Positions 12,901 through 27,900 of a DNA stretch of 64,000 nt are shown here, one piece after another. The notes below the pieces were generated by a model. The model made no database searches, had not been told where the DNA came from, and saw only the letters and a program-made list of their open reading frames with translations. The position numbers and the translations under genes are program-made. Within the stretch, counting starts at the first letter, position 1. Every line of letters begins with the position of its first letter. The DNA is from Gymnorhina tibicen (lineage: Eukaryota > Chordata > Aves > Passeriformes > Artamidae). The DNA lies in the NCBI GenBank assembly GCA_013399875.1, contig VXAZ01000953.1:3223890-3287889 (forward strand), read 5' to 3'.

Positions 12901-15900
12901 GGTTTCCAAGGCTCTGACTACCCTGCAATACAGCAAAGAAAAAGTGCCTTTTTAACAGGTTTTAATGACATAATGTATGATAAATTCCAGAGAACTGATG
13001 GAACTGATACTATTGCTCACTGCACAACATTATGCATTAAAGACCATGTCTTATGGCAAAAATAAAATGATTCCTTAATGAAAACTAGCTATTAATGCTT
13101 CTCAGGCCAACATTAACTTAATCACAGGTGTTATATATTCATAGGAAAGTATAGTGTACTAACCAAACAGGAGGAGGCTTAAGGGAATTAAATCAATTTC
13201 TCGTAACTATCAGAGGAAGTGGGACACCAGTTCCCTGTGTCTCTTTGGAAGTCTCAGCTTTATGCAGAAAGAAGCTGCTCATCCTAATGCAATTTTTTTC
13301 TTGTATCCATATTTCTTCATGAAGCTCTGTTTCACTTCCTTCATACTCATTCTGACTCCTCCTTCAATCTCCCCTCTTTCAGAGCAAGAATTCTCTTATC
13401 TTCCTGCTTGCTCTCCACACTGGGCTTTCTAGCCCCATATTTCTGCTTTTCTTTCTGATCAGTACTCAGAAAAGTACAAGTCCCCACCACAGAGGGGATT
13501 AATATTTTGGGGACAGGACTTTTCTCTTCAAATGAGAGAGGAGAAGGCACTCTAGAGGGGCAATACATCCTTTTGTCTTAAGCTGGTTATCCTCTTGCCA
13601 GTATTCTGACTCCTTTTTGCTTTAATATATCAAGTGCCAATAAATATCTTTGTTCTGGTGCTTTCTGGGTCAGTAGATTAATGAGCCTCCTGCTGCAGAG
13701 GCTATAATCTATGAGAACCAGGCAGTAGAGTGGCTATATATTAACAATTAGATAGACCAATAGATAAATACTTATTCTGGGCAGCTGTGCCAACAACTGC
13801 AGCAACCTCAGCTGAAATCGGACTCTTCTCCTGGCATAGACATAGCTGGCATAGGTGCCACTACGTAAATATCTCTCCATGCTGAGAGTGAAAATGAGCC
13901 TTCCTGCTTGGCTGTAATTGCACAGGAACCAGGAGAATGAAGAAGCTGGAGCAGGTCAGTGGCACCAGGCGTGCCCTGCACCAGCCACCAGCAGGTGGAA
14001 CTCGTAGATGAGCTGTGCCCCAACCTGCTCCACGCTCATCCCATGTTTAGTCAAATTCTGAGCTGGCACAAGGATTCAAAGACAATTCATTCCTCCTGCA
14101 GGAGGTCTGTGAGGTTCTGCCCTGATGGAGAGATGAGAACTAGAGAAGTTATGAACCCAGCAGGTGCAATACCTCTCAGGAGCAGCTCTGCCTCTTTTGA
14201 GGAGGACACAGCATTTTCTTTGGATAGTGGCTGTAGATTCAGGTGAGTGCAGGTGTGGGGGTATCACATTAACAAAAGGATCATTCCCAACCACGCTGGG
14301 GAACCTGCACTTTTTTGTTTGCACTTTACGCTCCTCTCGGCACTCACTTGCTGTCGGGAAGGTCAACAACTGTGTGGAAGAGGGACCCAATCACAGGCAC
14401 AATTTCAGGCAAGCTGTTCTCTCTCCTCTCCTTCCGAGCAGGGTGGGATGCAGACAGACTCCGTGCCTGCGCTTCTTCTAGGCTCACCAGTTTCATTGGC
14501 AGGGAGGCCGAGGGGAGGGTCAAACTTTTCACAACTGATGCGCTCTCTGAAAAGCAAGAAAACACATTCCAGCCTGGGGTGAGGAGAGACGAGAGCAAGA
14601 GCTTCATGGCTTCGTTTGACTGGAACATCTCCTGCAGAGGGGGGAAAGAAGTGGCACGTGCAGGGAGAACGGCTTTTTGTCAGATAAGCCTTTCAGCTCC
14701 CCAGCAACCTTATCCATCTGAGTACATTCCCAGCAGGGGCCATGCTTGCCAGCCAAAGGCTGTGTTGTATAGATTTGCTTCCTCTGCTGTAGACACTTCT
14801 GTGTGAAGGAGGTGTCTCTGAAAACCACCAGGATTCACACATTCCCTTTTCTCCTCCCTCACTCCCTTCCTCCATCCCACCCCCACCCTCCCCCAGTTTT
14901 GAAGCAGTTCAGTCCCTGATCCAAATTTGGTGCCTAGTTCTTTCTCTCACTTCCACATCTTTCTCCTTGTCTTGTTCCAGGACAAGGGATTGTTCTAAAA
15001 ACCAGCATTACTTTAACTTTCTGATCCATTTCAGGGCCACAGAAAGCAGTGTCACTGATAGCCCAGGGAACTGAAAGCGTCTGTTTATGGGGGCAGTGGC
15101 AAAGCCATGCTAAGGTAAAGATGGGCAGAATGAGCTGACACAGGGCTGCAAAGCAGAAAGGTGGATTGTGCAGGAACCAGGAGAATGAAGTTCTGAAGGT
15201 ATCACAGGTCTTCCAAGTGTGTAAAACCGAAAGGTGCATATTTCTGAAATTATGTGAGATCACTGTGGATCCATGCCTTCTTGCTTCCCGGTCTTTGCCA
15301 ACAAAACCATCACTAAACAGCAAAATCAGCATCTCTGAAAACTGCTGATGAGGAAAAAAATAAATCTCTTTTATAAAATGTTCTCAGGAACAAGATAAAA
15401 GTTTTTGGAACACAAGATTAATTTTTTTTCCTGGGAGTGTGACCTCTGACTTGGGTGGAAATGGTGGCTGCAGGGCAGGTATTGTTGGTATGAGGAATTG
15501 TAACTGGGGGAACCTGAGAGAAGAGCTGAGACTGTGGCTGATGGACTTAGAGAAAAAGCTTAGACCAAGACTGAGAATCAATCAGGTGGTCTTCCTTTTG
15601 GGGAAAGGGTTAAGCCACATGAGATCATGCAAAAGATGAGACGTAAGGCAACCTGAGAAAACACTGAAGGAGGCTAGTATTCAAAAAGAAGATGTTGAAG
15701 ATAAAGACAAAGAAGACAAGAGTAATGAGGTATTGGGCTCAAGGTGTCTTTGGGGAAGTTTGTGGTGATAGCAAGGGTTACTGTGCTTGTAATGTTAGTT
15801 GAAGGGAGAGGTGAGCTACATAGCAAGTGACATGGGAAGTGGCTCAGGGAGGTTGCTACCAATGTTCTCCGCAGAGCTGGCTTTCCTGTTGTTGTTGAAG

Positions 15901-18900
15901 ATCTGATCCACATGGTTCAGGATGAACTCGATCACCAGTTGCTGCACTCGCACCTCCAGGAAAGCTGCATCCCCATTGCAGCCAACTGCCTCAATCTCCT
16001 TTGACCTGCATGAGGAAAGAGGTGTACCAGTAGTGAGCATTGCCACACACAGCCCCTGGCAAGGACAGACCAGATTTCTTCCTGCAAGCAAGGCAACAGG
16101 GATGATTTCCCCACTCTTGCTGTACCTCTTGCTCTCCTTCTCTCACAGGCCCTCATCCTTTCTTTGCTGTTTCACTCTTTTAAAAATAATTTTCCCTGTT
16201 TTCTTTGCCACCTCTGTTACTTCCTTTCCTGAATGTGTTATTTTCCCTAGTTGGCTTTTACGTTCTTCAGCAGGTAAAACTGTGACTCTCAAGCTCCATT
16301 CTTCTCTCTCCTTTTTCCTATTTTAGCTATTTCAAGGCTGGCCCTGAAAGACAACACAGAAGCCTTCAAACGCTGCTTCTAGATCCCTACTCAATGCTTC
16401 AGTCATCTCTCAGTGAAATCCCTTAGACCCTGCTCAGGTCTTCCCCATGCCAATTTCTTCAATACTTTGCCGTGTGCCCCAGTAGTCTCTTCTCTGCCCC
16501 CCCTGTGCTCCCACACTCTCAATCTTGCTCTCAGCAAAGAAACATTCCTTATCTTGACATGCCGAAGTGTTGCTGAAGAAATTATCTTTGGGCAATGGAT
16601 CCTTTGTAAAGTTAATGACTGGTGTGTTAGATAACAGCTTGGGGCATTGCCAAGAGGATAACCCTGTAAGGAGACTGCAGTTCCATTGCTTGCTCCTTTC
16701 TTTTCTTCCCTGGGACTTGTACTTACGAAAGATTGCAAAGGGGAACAGACTTCTTTTTTTTTTTTTTGACAAGGACAGATGCTAGAATGAAAATGTCTCA
16801 GTAGTAAAGGCCCACTTTATGATATTCAATACAGTCAACATTTGATTCATTTTCAGAACCTGCTCTGCCATTTTTGTGATTTAGAAGGGTGAGATAACTC
16901 TTTAGAGAATGCTTTTCAGGCCTGTACCTCTCTAGCCAATGTCCTCTGCCAGCCCAGGGCTCCCCCCACCAGCTCTGCCATCACCCCTCTCCTGCCCAGC
17001 TGCAGTCCTGGACTCTCCCTGCATAGTTCATTCCTCTAAATGCAGGGGTATTGGATGGACGGAAAGGGAATTTTGACAAGATACAAAATATTTAATTTTT
17101 TTTTCCCCAGATGCTATTTTTCCTTGTTCTGCTTAGCTCTACAACATAGCAGCCAAACCTCTGCCTGCAACTAATCCAGGCTTCTTCACAGCAGAGTGCC
17201 AGGCATAACAATCATGAAAAACTAGCTGGAGGTCTTGAGATCTGACACTGGCTGCCATTTCAAGCCCAGCAAGCTCATCTCACTTTTGCACAAGCAGATC
17301 TGAAAACAGGTCTGTAGTATTAGTGCCCTGTTTCTCTCCCTTCTGATCCTTGCTGTCTCTCACTGCCCTGCTGCAGAAGCACTGGCACCATCAAAAATGT
17401 CATTAACATTCCCAAGTGATGAGTTAACTCCTCGTTTTTAAATCTACGCTCAACTTGCAAATAACAACTTTTTTTTTTAATAAGAAACACACAAACCCAC
17501 AAGCTTCCTTGGATGCTGGCAGTAAAACCTTAGATTATTCAACCTGAAGAAAAGCTGTTTGCTCTGCTCTGCTCTGCCCTTTAGTTGTTCAGCTTTTCCC
17601 TGTCTGCATTTCCCTCAGGTGATGGGTCTTCAGGCTCAGATGCTGGCGCTCCCCTTGGGGCTCAGCATGGTGCTCTGGATTAGAGGAATCTCTACTGTAC
17701 CTGAGGAGATTTGGAGCCCACACCAAGGCCAGGTTTCTGGTGTGCATGTTGGTCATGTTGCTGAAGGAGGCCAGGTGAGTCAGGTGCTTGATCAGGTATT
17801 CCAGCGTTCTGCAGTGGTTTCACACAAAGAAAGAAAAACGTGTCACATTACCAGTGCCTCCCTGCTGGGACAGCAAGGCTCAGAGCCAGCCCCGTCCCCT
17901 CCCCAGGCGTCTGCAATGGCACAACAGACCCCGTGGGGCAGAGGATACACAGCACCAGCACTTGCAAGGGATGGCAGTGAACACCTGGACAGCTGTGCTC
18001 TGGGGTGGCCAAGGGTGGGGCATGAACCAAACTGTCCTCAGCATGACGGGAGCAAAGGAGATGGGAGATGGGTAGAAGGGGGAGTGGGATGCTGCAAAGG
18101 CTCTTAGCTCTTGCTCAAGCACCTCCTGCAGATCATCTTCTCCTTACCACACCCAGGACACTGGCCAAGGGTGCCACAGGGGTCATACCTGGGGAAGGAG
18201 GATGATAAGACTGCAGCAGGGAGATCTTGTTCTGTCTCTAACAACAGTTTGTTCAATGATATTTAAATGCCAGATAAATTGTTGCCAGATTTGGAAATGG
18301 AGAGTCAGCTTTTGGAAATTGATTTCTGGAAAAGAATCCCAGAGCTATTTCGGGCAATATTCCCTGATGAGGGTGAGGGTCACCATGCTGGTCCTCAGCA
18401 CCTCTGTGGACACGTTCTTACCTGTAATGCGATGGTGGGAGCTCCTGGATGACATTTTGAATTCGTGCCAGCTGCTCGTCCTCGGGGAAGCGTGATACTG
18501 CTTCCTGCAGGGATACAAGGGAACAGTACACCCTGGAAATGGACTCAGGGGAAAAGGAAGAGGGATAAGAAGGGTCACATGAGACGCCCTGTCTCAGAGG
18601 GAATGCCCTCTTTTTACCCTACAGAGCTATTGGAAGAAGTTTCTTTGTGTCCCCAGCACAGCAGAGATTCCCTGCACTGTTATTCCATGTCTCAGCACAC
18701 CATCCCCAGACGTTCAGACATGGTGGTCAGTATTTATAAGAGAGGGGCATTTAAGGACTTAGACCTTCAGTTATGAATTACAGGGGGGTTTTTTGGCTTG
18801 TGTTGGTTTGTTTTGGTTTTGCTTTGCTTTTTGTGGGCTATTTTTTTGGTTCTATTCCCTTTTTTTAACTTGGGCAGTGATGGGTGAAATAGAAAGAGAG

Positions 18901-21900
18901 GGGAAAGAGAGAAGTGAAAATAATAGAAAAAGTAAAAAGCAATGACACCCCCCAAAAATAACCTGTTCAAAATAAAACAGGTTTTTCAAGATCTTTGTTA
19001 TGAGAACATCTTGGATATACATATTATGTATTCTTCAAAATAAGCAATATTTTGACTGTAATAAGAACATAGCTGAGGGGATTGTTTGTGTGGGTTTGCA
19101 TCTTTTATGATGGAAGAAGCCTTAGCAGAATCCCTGTCCGGCAGATTAATAAATTCTTACACTCAGGGTTAGACAGAATCAAGGTTATACATCTCAGTCT
19201 CGAGCCAATCTCTACAGACCAAGAGCTTAGAGAGCCATGATAAGCTTTTGTCAGCATTCCTAGGAGTTCACTGCATTGGTATTCATCTGTTCAGCTATTC
19301 CCTTTCAATATTTGTGCTGGGGGAGGACAAGCCACCAGCGAGTCCAAACAGTGCATGACTGTCTGGGAACCTCCTACCCACCCTACTGCCACTGGAGTTT
19401 GGAGCGAGTTCAAAGGAAGATGCTGCGACCCACGCTGCCAGCACAAGCTGTGCCTCCAGATAGATGTCAGCACTGCCAGGGAAGAAAAGGAAGGAAACAA
19501 CCCTTCCCAAGCCACCCGTCGCCTAAATATCATGAACCTGAAATTACAGGCCACCACTAGAGAAGCATCTTCTCGCAGCAGTCACTGCAGCACCCACCGT
19601 GATGATGCTACCGCCGCTGGTTTTGTCACTGCCCTCTTCCCAGCAGTTCACTTCTCACCTGCAACCACCAGCAAACCAAACATTGCCAGTTTCAAGGCCA
19701 GAGAAGTGATGGCAGATCAAAACAAGTGAGCTCACTAGTTAGGTACATGTGAGATGCACATGTATTTGTTTTGCCCAAATTAAAGGCCGGTTAACTCCTT
19801 CTAGTGTTTTTTACACACAGCTACAGCTCTTCTGAAAAAAAAAAAAGCCCACAAATCCTAAGTGTAAGAGCTCTTGTAATCTTAATACAACGTTTCCAGT
19901 TGAATAGCTTTGTCCAAAGATGGATACGGAGAGAAATAAAAACTTTAACTGGCGCACCTAAAGCATTAGATTTCAACTAGATTGTACACAATACTTTCTC
20001 CCCTGCTGTGCATTTTCATTCCCATATTCAATCTTCCAGGTCTCAAACACCTAATGATTAGACAGCAAGTGAATACCAGCTTCTCTGAGGTCATGACCTG
20101 TTCAGTCGTCCAAGCTACATGTCTGACCCACACAAGCTGTGCCTTTGAAATCTGAGGAGCCCTCCAAAACTGTGGATTACAGCAGCAGAATACAAAATTC
20201 AAGGAAGAACCAGTAATTCCATTTATTGCATATCTGTTCATCATGGTATGAATTTATACCATTTAGGATTTTTTTTTACTCCGACAGTGATTCTGGGAGT
20301 GCACAATTCATAAACCCTGGTTAACAAGTGGAACAAAGTCCGGAGAGAGAAGGCAGGCTTGGCCTCCTAGAGCTGGTTTGCTCTGAGGGAGTACTTGGTC
20401 CCTCTATGCCCAGGCTAGAACAAGCCAAACAGAGTCAACTTATCTGTCCTGAGAAACAAGCACCCATCACTAGGATACAAGATGGCAATCATCTGGCAAA
20501 AATTTATAGCCAGTGAGGTCATGACCAGGATGTTACACCTGTGAAGTTGACATAGTGATGACCAAAAGGCCAGCCCCTCCCTAGTCATTAAGAATTTGAC
20601 TTTCCTTAGACAGAAATTTCTGAATCACTCTGGTGACTCAAAGTGCAGCCTATCCCAACTCAGAGACAGCTCTGGCTGAGTCAGGCTGGGATTAGCATGT
20701 GTTCTTTATTCCTACCAGCACTCGTCTGCTGAGGTACAGCTGCCACTGTTCCCCGTTCAGACACCCCACACACACACACGCTCCTAGTGGATTTTCTGCT
20801 CCTTGGGGAATTGGTCTTTTTTCTTTCTTTCCTCCCGGTATCTGACTGTGCTTCCTGTCAGCTGGGTTACCAATTATAAATCCCTACTGAGCAGGCTTAC
20901 ATGAATAATGGATTTTGTGGCTAAGTGGACAAACTGAAAAGCCAGAGATTAAAAAAAAAAAACTTTTAGGTCAACCCAAAGTGATAGCATTTTGGGGAGC
21001 TGCCACAAGATTTTAGAAAAAAACTGTTCAAGGTTGACCAAAAGCATCACATTCAAACATTAGTTTAAAAAATTATAATTTAAATTTGGAACTATTTAAC
21101 CCTTTTCTGAAAGACATTTTATGTAAGTTAGATGTGTTGATGTAATGTTGAAACATTTCCTTTAGAAAGTACTTGTAAAAGAAACACTCAGTTACAGAAA
21201 TGTTTTCCCTTTTGTTTTTGAATAAAGCTATTTACCAAATGTATCTACTGAAAATCTGCAAGTCATCATCCCAAAACTGCACTTTTCAGCAAACATTCTT
21301 TCCTAAAAAAAGTTTCCATCTAGATCTTCATGTTTCCTTTAGAGCATTTTTTCTTTCATAAATCAGTAGTGATATCCAGGAAGACACCAGCCAAATAGCT
21401 TCAACAAGAATGAGACTCATCAGTTACAGTGAATGGTTGAATGATGCCCTGTATTTTCAAGATCCTATTCATCCTGACTGTCTCCAGCAATCCTACCCTA
21501 TATCCTCAGAATCCTTATATCCTGAGAATACAGGTCAATTTTTCAAATCTGCTCAGGATTTCCCCTAAAGATTTGACCATACATCACCTTGAAACAAAGA
21601 CCAATCTTACTTACAATTTGGCATTGGAACAGCAAGACACCTAACATTACTGCACGCGTGTCAGGCAGCACAGTGAGCCGCTCCCCACCCTACAATCCCC
21701 AGCACAGCTGTGTCCCTAACAGCCACCTGACTTCTCACAGCAAGTTCCTGCTTGGCTGGTCCCGTCTGGCTTCGCCCCACGGCAAGCACCCCTTGCACTG
21801 ATGCCTCTTCCCAGAGCGAGCAACAGGGAGTCTTTGGAGAGCATCTCCTAGTGAGGACCCCATGGATCTCAGTGCCTCCTGTGCCACAGCAGCGTCACTC

Positions 21901-24900
21901 GGAAGTGCTTGATTCAGGATAGTGGCAACTCAGACAGCAACACCTGATTTTGCAGAACTTCTTCTCTGCAACATCTGACATTTTTGGCAATGGCTGTCAC
22001 CTCCTCCTCCCAGCAAATGGGAAAGCATAGGATGACAGAAATTCTTAACAAAGGACGGATGTTTCTAACACTGAGAAAACAATCTTTCCCATCCCCCACC
22101 CCAGTTATCTTAAGAAGTTGGTGACTTCTTTTAGCTGGAAGTGCATACCTTCAGCACACAAGATTTCAGCCTCAATGACGGGATTTAAGTTTGTTGGTGT
22201 CATAAAAAAACTGAAAGTGGATTTAGAGTGGTAAGAAACAGGCAGCTTTAATAACAAGCATAGCTTGCTGTGCCACCTTTTAATAAAATATTATCTGTCA
22301 TGAAAATTAGCCAAGTCTCTTAAAAATTCAGGCGTTGTGGTCTTATATTTCTGCTCCCCTGCAGTCTGCTCCTAAGCGCCAACAGTATCCACGTATAATC
22401 TATGGCTGTTTTCCAGAATCAAGTAACTACTCTTTGAATTGCAATCTCTTTAAACAAAGTTAGAGATTTCTGCTTGGCCAGTTGCCACTTTCCTCTGCCA
22501 TTTGTATTTATAATGTGATCGTGATGGACCTGATACGCCATATCTGGCATAACCAGGATCATCATTTGCAGTCCTACAAACAGTATGAAAAATGTGACAG
22601 ATGCAGGAAAGTTGATGCTTTACACATGGGCTGGGCAATCAGTCTGTGCAGGTGTCAGGGACCGTGGGAGGGACAGGGACGAGGAAACCGCACCCTTGTG
22701 ATTATGATCACAAGCCCCAGGTGGCTCAGAAGACTCTCAGTGATGGACAGTAACGAAGAAAAGAAAGAGAATTAGTAGTGCTGGGAGGAGGTGCACAGTG
22801 GGGAGAAAGAGAGGCAGTGGGGAAGCAATGCAGTGAAAAAATGAGCGAGAGGAAGGGGAGGAAACAGCAGACAAACTGAGAGAAATAAACATGAAATGGT
22901 GAAAAGAAACAAGGACAGGGAAAGAGAGCCAACATGAGATGAGAAGGGAAGAGCACTGAGAAGTGTTTATATAGATAGATGCACCAGAAGCCAGGACATT
23001 GGAGTGAATCCCAAACAGCTGTCATGGAGGAATCTGCAGCACATCCACACTGCTGGAGAGGAACAAGAACAGCCAAGGGTCTCACCGTGAATTTCTTGTA
23101 GAGCTCATAAGTGAGGAGAGGGTTGGGCAGTTCCCTGAAGTACAGCTTGCAGAGTGACCCCACGCAGTGGATGTCCTGGAGGTAAACTTCCCTTGTCAGA
23201 TCTGGGCATTGGTCAGAAACAAACTCTTGTCTGAAACAATATGGAAGCATAACAATATGGGTGAATAAGAGCTATAGCAGGCCAGTACTCCACCCTTAAG
23301 GACTCATTTACAGCTAGACAAAAAACAAATGGGAAAGCAGAGATGTCCCTGCAGGCTGGCCCAGATTGTGTCCCAAGTTCAGGCCCTGAGGTTTCAATTA
23401 GTCTCCATTATCCCTAACATAGGGAGTGGACCTCACACTGATATAAAGAGATTGCTTTGTCTCAAAGTGAGAGAGAGCAACTCAGCATTTGTGCTGAGAC
23501 CCTCCATGCCTTTCCCATCAATAGATGCAGAGGGAGATATAGGTTTTTTGGGCTAATCCCTAAAATGTTGTCTTTCCCAACTTCAAGTTTGTTACCACCT
23601 TCAAAGACAGTTTATCTTCTGCATCAGTGTAGAGCTCTGTTGGCCACAGTCTGTACCTGAGGGACTAACGCCAAATAGGTACTGAGTGATGTCCCTGAAT
23701 CCCTCTGACAGTCACACACGTGGCCCTTACCTCAACTTCTGTATGTTGGATGTCACTCCCGAGAGGCGGTAGATCCCATCCACAATGCCATGAGTCTCAA
23801 TGAACTCCGCACAGCTCTTCAGCACGTAAGGGACTACGAGAGGAAAGCAAAGCAAGATGTCCAATGAATACAAGCTGACAGCTTCCATAGGTCACCATAA
23901 AGGAGACAGTTCCATGAAAAAACAGCAGAGGCTCTCTGTGGATGCAGGGAAGGGTAGAGCAATGGGACAAATACGGGGCAAACCAAAAATAACCCCTGCA
24001 AAGTGGCCATGAGGATACGCTGTGCTTGTGCCATGCAATGCTCGTTGACATGTGACAATGACTGACCCAGAAGTCACAGTAACATAGTGGAAAGAGAGGT
24101 AAGGTTTCCCTCTCTTCCTTTTTCTTTTCCTTCAAAAATAAAATAAAAGAAGCTCTTTCATTCTAATTGAAAGCATGCGGTAAAGTGTGAGGTCCTGGGA
24201 ACCACCACCCTCCCCAATACAGAGCTCCAGCCTCGCTGAATTGTGCCAAAAGGTCTCATTGGCTTGGATAAAAATCAGAGGAGCATTCGCACTTCCATAT
24301 AAGCCTACATACCCACAGTTTAGTGCTCATAAATCCCACCGAGGGGGTATAAAGTTCAAATATTGACTAGATCTGCACACTGACAAAACCTGACATTGGC
24401 TTCAAAAGAACTCCATCAGCATAACTAGACAAAGACTTAACCAGTCTTTAAGCTGAGAGGAGCCTGAGGCACAACATTTACATCTAGACTTGGACCCAAA
24501 GTATATGTTTATTTTTCCCCATTATATAGGTATAAGAACCCCTCATTCTCTTGGTCAGACCAAGCCTCCCTGTCCCCATTACTATAACAACCCAAGCTAT
24601 AACAATAACAGTAAGAAAGCCCTTCCTTATTAGGTGCTAGAAACTACTGTGTATTTAATGCAATGCTTCACACAGCCATAGGCACAAAAGTCAGTAAATG
24701 CACAAGTCAAAAGTTCCCTGCTGTAATGCTGACTCTGCTGCACTGCGCATTTCAAAAGCTGTATGGAAGAAAACCGACTACGCCATCGATTTGACTGGAA
24801 AGCCAGGCATAGCAATTACTGCATCTTTGTGACACCCCAAAGACAATGCCTCTGGCTGGACCTTCCTTGAGTTCTTCTGCTCAAAGTTCAGGACTATAAT

Positions 24901-27900
24901 GACATATTAATGTGTGCTTCATCAGATGGCACCCAAAGACTGCACTCCAACAACAGCCTGAAACAGTTGCTTTCTTACTGTTATTGTATTTCTCACGGGA
25001 GCCACTGAAGCCAGAGCCAGCTCATGGATGGACCTGTCCCTACCAACCAGTGCAGGGCACAGGCTCTGGTGAGAACAGCTCCAAGCTGGCACCCACCTCA
25101 GTGACACGCTACTGCTGAACCAGTCAGGTAAGTGCTGCCCTTCTGCCTCCTGACTTACTGAGGGAAGTAAAGAAGAAGTCCTTTTGCGTGTCCCTTCTCC
25201 TGTCTTTTGGCCAACCCAAATGCAGGAGTACACAAAGTGATTACATGGAAGTCTGAACAGTCCAAACAGACTTACTCTTCTCAGTCAAAGGAGCTTCTCC
25301 AAAACAACAGGGAAAAATTGACTTTGTGGGTTTTTTGAGCAGGGACTCATAACACGGGTACATTGGTCATACCGTGCCACACTCAAAGCCCTTGTGCTGA
25401 TTTTCAAGAACTTCAAGTTGTTAGGCAGAGCTCACAGCAGAGGCCCTAAGCCTACAACAGTGTTCACAAAACCATGAAATTGCCAAGAGAACAGGTGAAG
25501 TCTACAGAGTCAAAGCTTTGTCCACAACAGTCACAGAGTTATGGTATTGTCTCCTCAAGGACTTTTGAGGAGAAGGAGCATCAGTGCCTTCCAGAAAGGA
25601 AAGAACCGAGGAAGCATTCCTTTCAGTGCGTGCAACACCTTCTTCCTATGCAGACTAAATGGTGTGGAAGGAGACAGAGCAAAAAAGAGAAGTACGAAAT
25701 TTCCTGAATATCCTGCCAAGAAAAGTCCAAGTGACACATCAAAAAAAAAGAGGACCTTCCTATCTCTGAGTAAGTCCTGATTATCTGGAAATGCAGTAGG
25801 GAACTCAGATCATATGATGATGAGAATGCTAAAAATAAAAATAAGGGAAAGGCAAATTACTTCAGGCCTCATCTCCATTTCTGGAAAATCAGGCTTTAAC
25901 ATCTTTATGGTAGAAGCTATGCATACATGGCATAGTAAGATTTCCTTCTTGGTAGGGGTCTCGGAATAAATGACATATAACCAGGAAAAATGAAAGTTAG
26001 GCAGATCCATGTCCACTTCAGATCTATTTGGGTGAGAGAATAGAAATCATTGAACTCCACGCAACCTGAAAAAAGAAGAATTAATTGAACAGAAAACATA
26101 TTTGATCACGACGGCCACATGACAAGGTTTGTTTAAAGGTTAACAGTCTTTCATGGAGACAAGCCTCATATGATGGTGCCTGGCTGCCAAAAATGGGGTC
26201 CGTGCACAAAGCATCCTTTATTAGATACTTTTTAAAACCTCAGTGTTAAGAATAAGAAAACCAACTAAAAATGCAGATACCGATGTTTGTTGTGACTAAT
26301 TTGACCTCTTGAAACTAAGACCTATTAAATCACACCATTTTTTTGGCTGAGTTCTAAGTTTCCTTGGAGTAAATTAGGTCAAGAGGCCTCAGGCAGGTAA
26401 GCAAACTCCCTAAACAGAAACCAGAGAAGGCTAGATCTGTCTGTTGAGGACTGGTATGCAAAAAACAGGGGCCTGAGGGGAACAATCTGTAGCAAATGTA
26501 TAAAATACAACACATTTTTAAAAGTGGGTGAAAACTCCCCAGTAGAGACGCCCTATAGACTGCAAATAGACAATATGCATGGAGCTCTGGCAGTACCTCT
26601 TACTGTAGCCCTGCACTCTTCCTTGCTTTTCCAACCCTGGGCTTGTCACATATCTCTGCCAGTGCCCTTCACTCATCATGTACAAGACCTTCTGCCACAC
26701 TGGGTCTTTGGCTCATAGGAAGAGAAACAGCAAGTTATGCCAAAATTTGTAGCGGTTTTGTGATGTCAAAAAAAAATCCCATATAGGACACTTTTCACTT
26801 GCAACATGAAAATTACAGACTTCGACCTCAGATCCCTGGAGGTGAAGGGACTGCATCAACTTCCTGCAAATCAAGCCCCTAAATGCAGCACTTTTATGGA
26901 ACTGGAGCACAATAAATGTTTTCTTTGAGCAGAACCTGTAGCTCTGGCATTCTTGAGCAGCTCTGATCTCGTACAAAGCTTAGTCTTTTGGGCTCTTGGG
27001 GGTGGTGAGGTTAGAGCAGCAGTGAGCAGCACTCTCCCACTTCCAGGAGTTTCTGAGCTGGTAGGATTATTTCAGACGTGGCTCCTGATGAACTGAGGCT
27101 GGGATCAATGCTGAATGCAGGAAGGTACAGGCACTGGCATGTGCTTTACAACAGGTCTCTATCGGAGTTACAGGGCATGTAAATCACAGGGCTGGGTCTC
27201 TCCCAAAGGAAGACCAGACTTGGATGGGGATTTGCAGCAGGGGCTGTACGTGCAGGCACAGAAAGGAGTAGGGGGGAGGGAGTCCAATCTTGACACTCCT
27301 ATAATTAAAACTGTGCTGGAAGCTTAGAAGGCTTAGAAGCTGGAAGGGGCAGCTGGTGTCACACAGACCCCGCTTGTTCTGCCAGACAGCCAAACTGTCC
27401 TCATTTAAAACTACAATAGAAACCAGATGGAGGAGGACAAGAGAGCGTGGAGCAAGGCATCAGTCAGAAGGGAAATTGAGTTATAAACATACTGCACACA
27501 AAAGACAATACTTCTCTTCCCTTAGACAAAAATAAACCAGAAGGGCAGTCGCAGTAACTCGTTCCACTCTCACTGGATATCACCTCCTAGTTCAGTGTAC
27601 ACAGAAATTCACCTTCACCAGGGTCTTTTCCAAGACAACAGCCCATGCCACCTCCTTTACGCATCTGCTACTCGTGCTGGGTAAGGCTCCACGTCGTCCT
27701 CCTTCTGATCCCTCCGGCTTCCAGTGGCAGCAATGGGCACTGAAATTCCCAGCACTGCTGGTTCTCCCTTCCCCTGTCCCTTCCCAGCCATGGTGCTGCC
27801 ACCCACCAAGCCTCCCCACCAGTAAGCGAGGTGTTCATTCTCTGCCTGCCTGACCAAGGCTTCATCTGGCACTGGACTGAGCATTTTGGATCTAATCTGC

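Larger units (their letters stand above)
9137..14347 (-). other. ARHGAP31: Introns 9 (9137-9980), 8 (10041-12445) and 7 (12571-14347)
   Basis: Intron 9 carries the CR1 fragment listed separately. Introns 8 and 7 are unique sequence without recognisable genes or mobile elements. Intron 7 contains one copy of a 20-mer (13923-13942) that recurs in intron 6. Confidence 0.85.
17809..23730 (-). other. ARHGAP31: Introns 4 (17809-18421), 3 (18505-23085) and 2 (23231-23730)
   Basis: Intron 3 contains a GTTTT-like low-complexity patch at about 18782-18855, a short CA run near 20770 and a long purine-rich (plus strand) tract at 22737-22965. No mobile element or gene was recognised. Introns 4 and 2 are short and plain. 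Confidence 0.85.
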
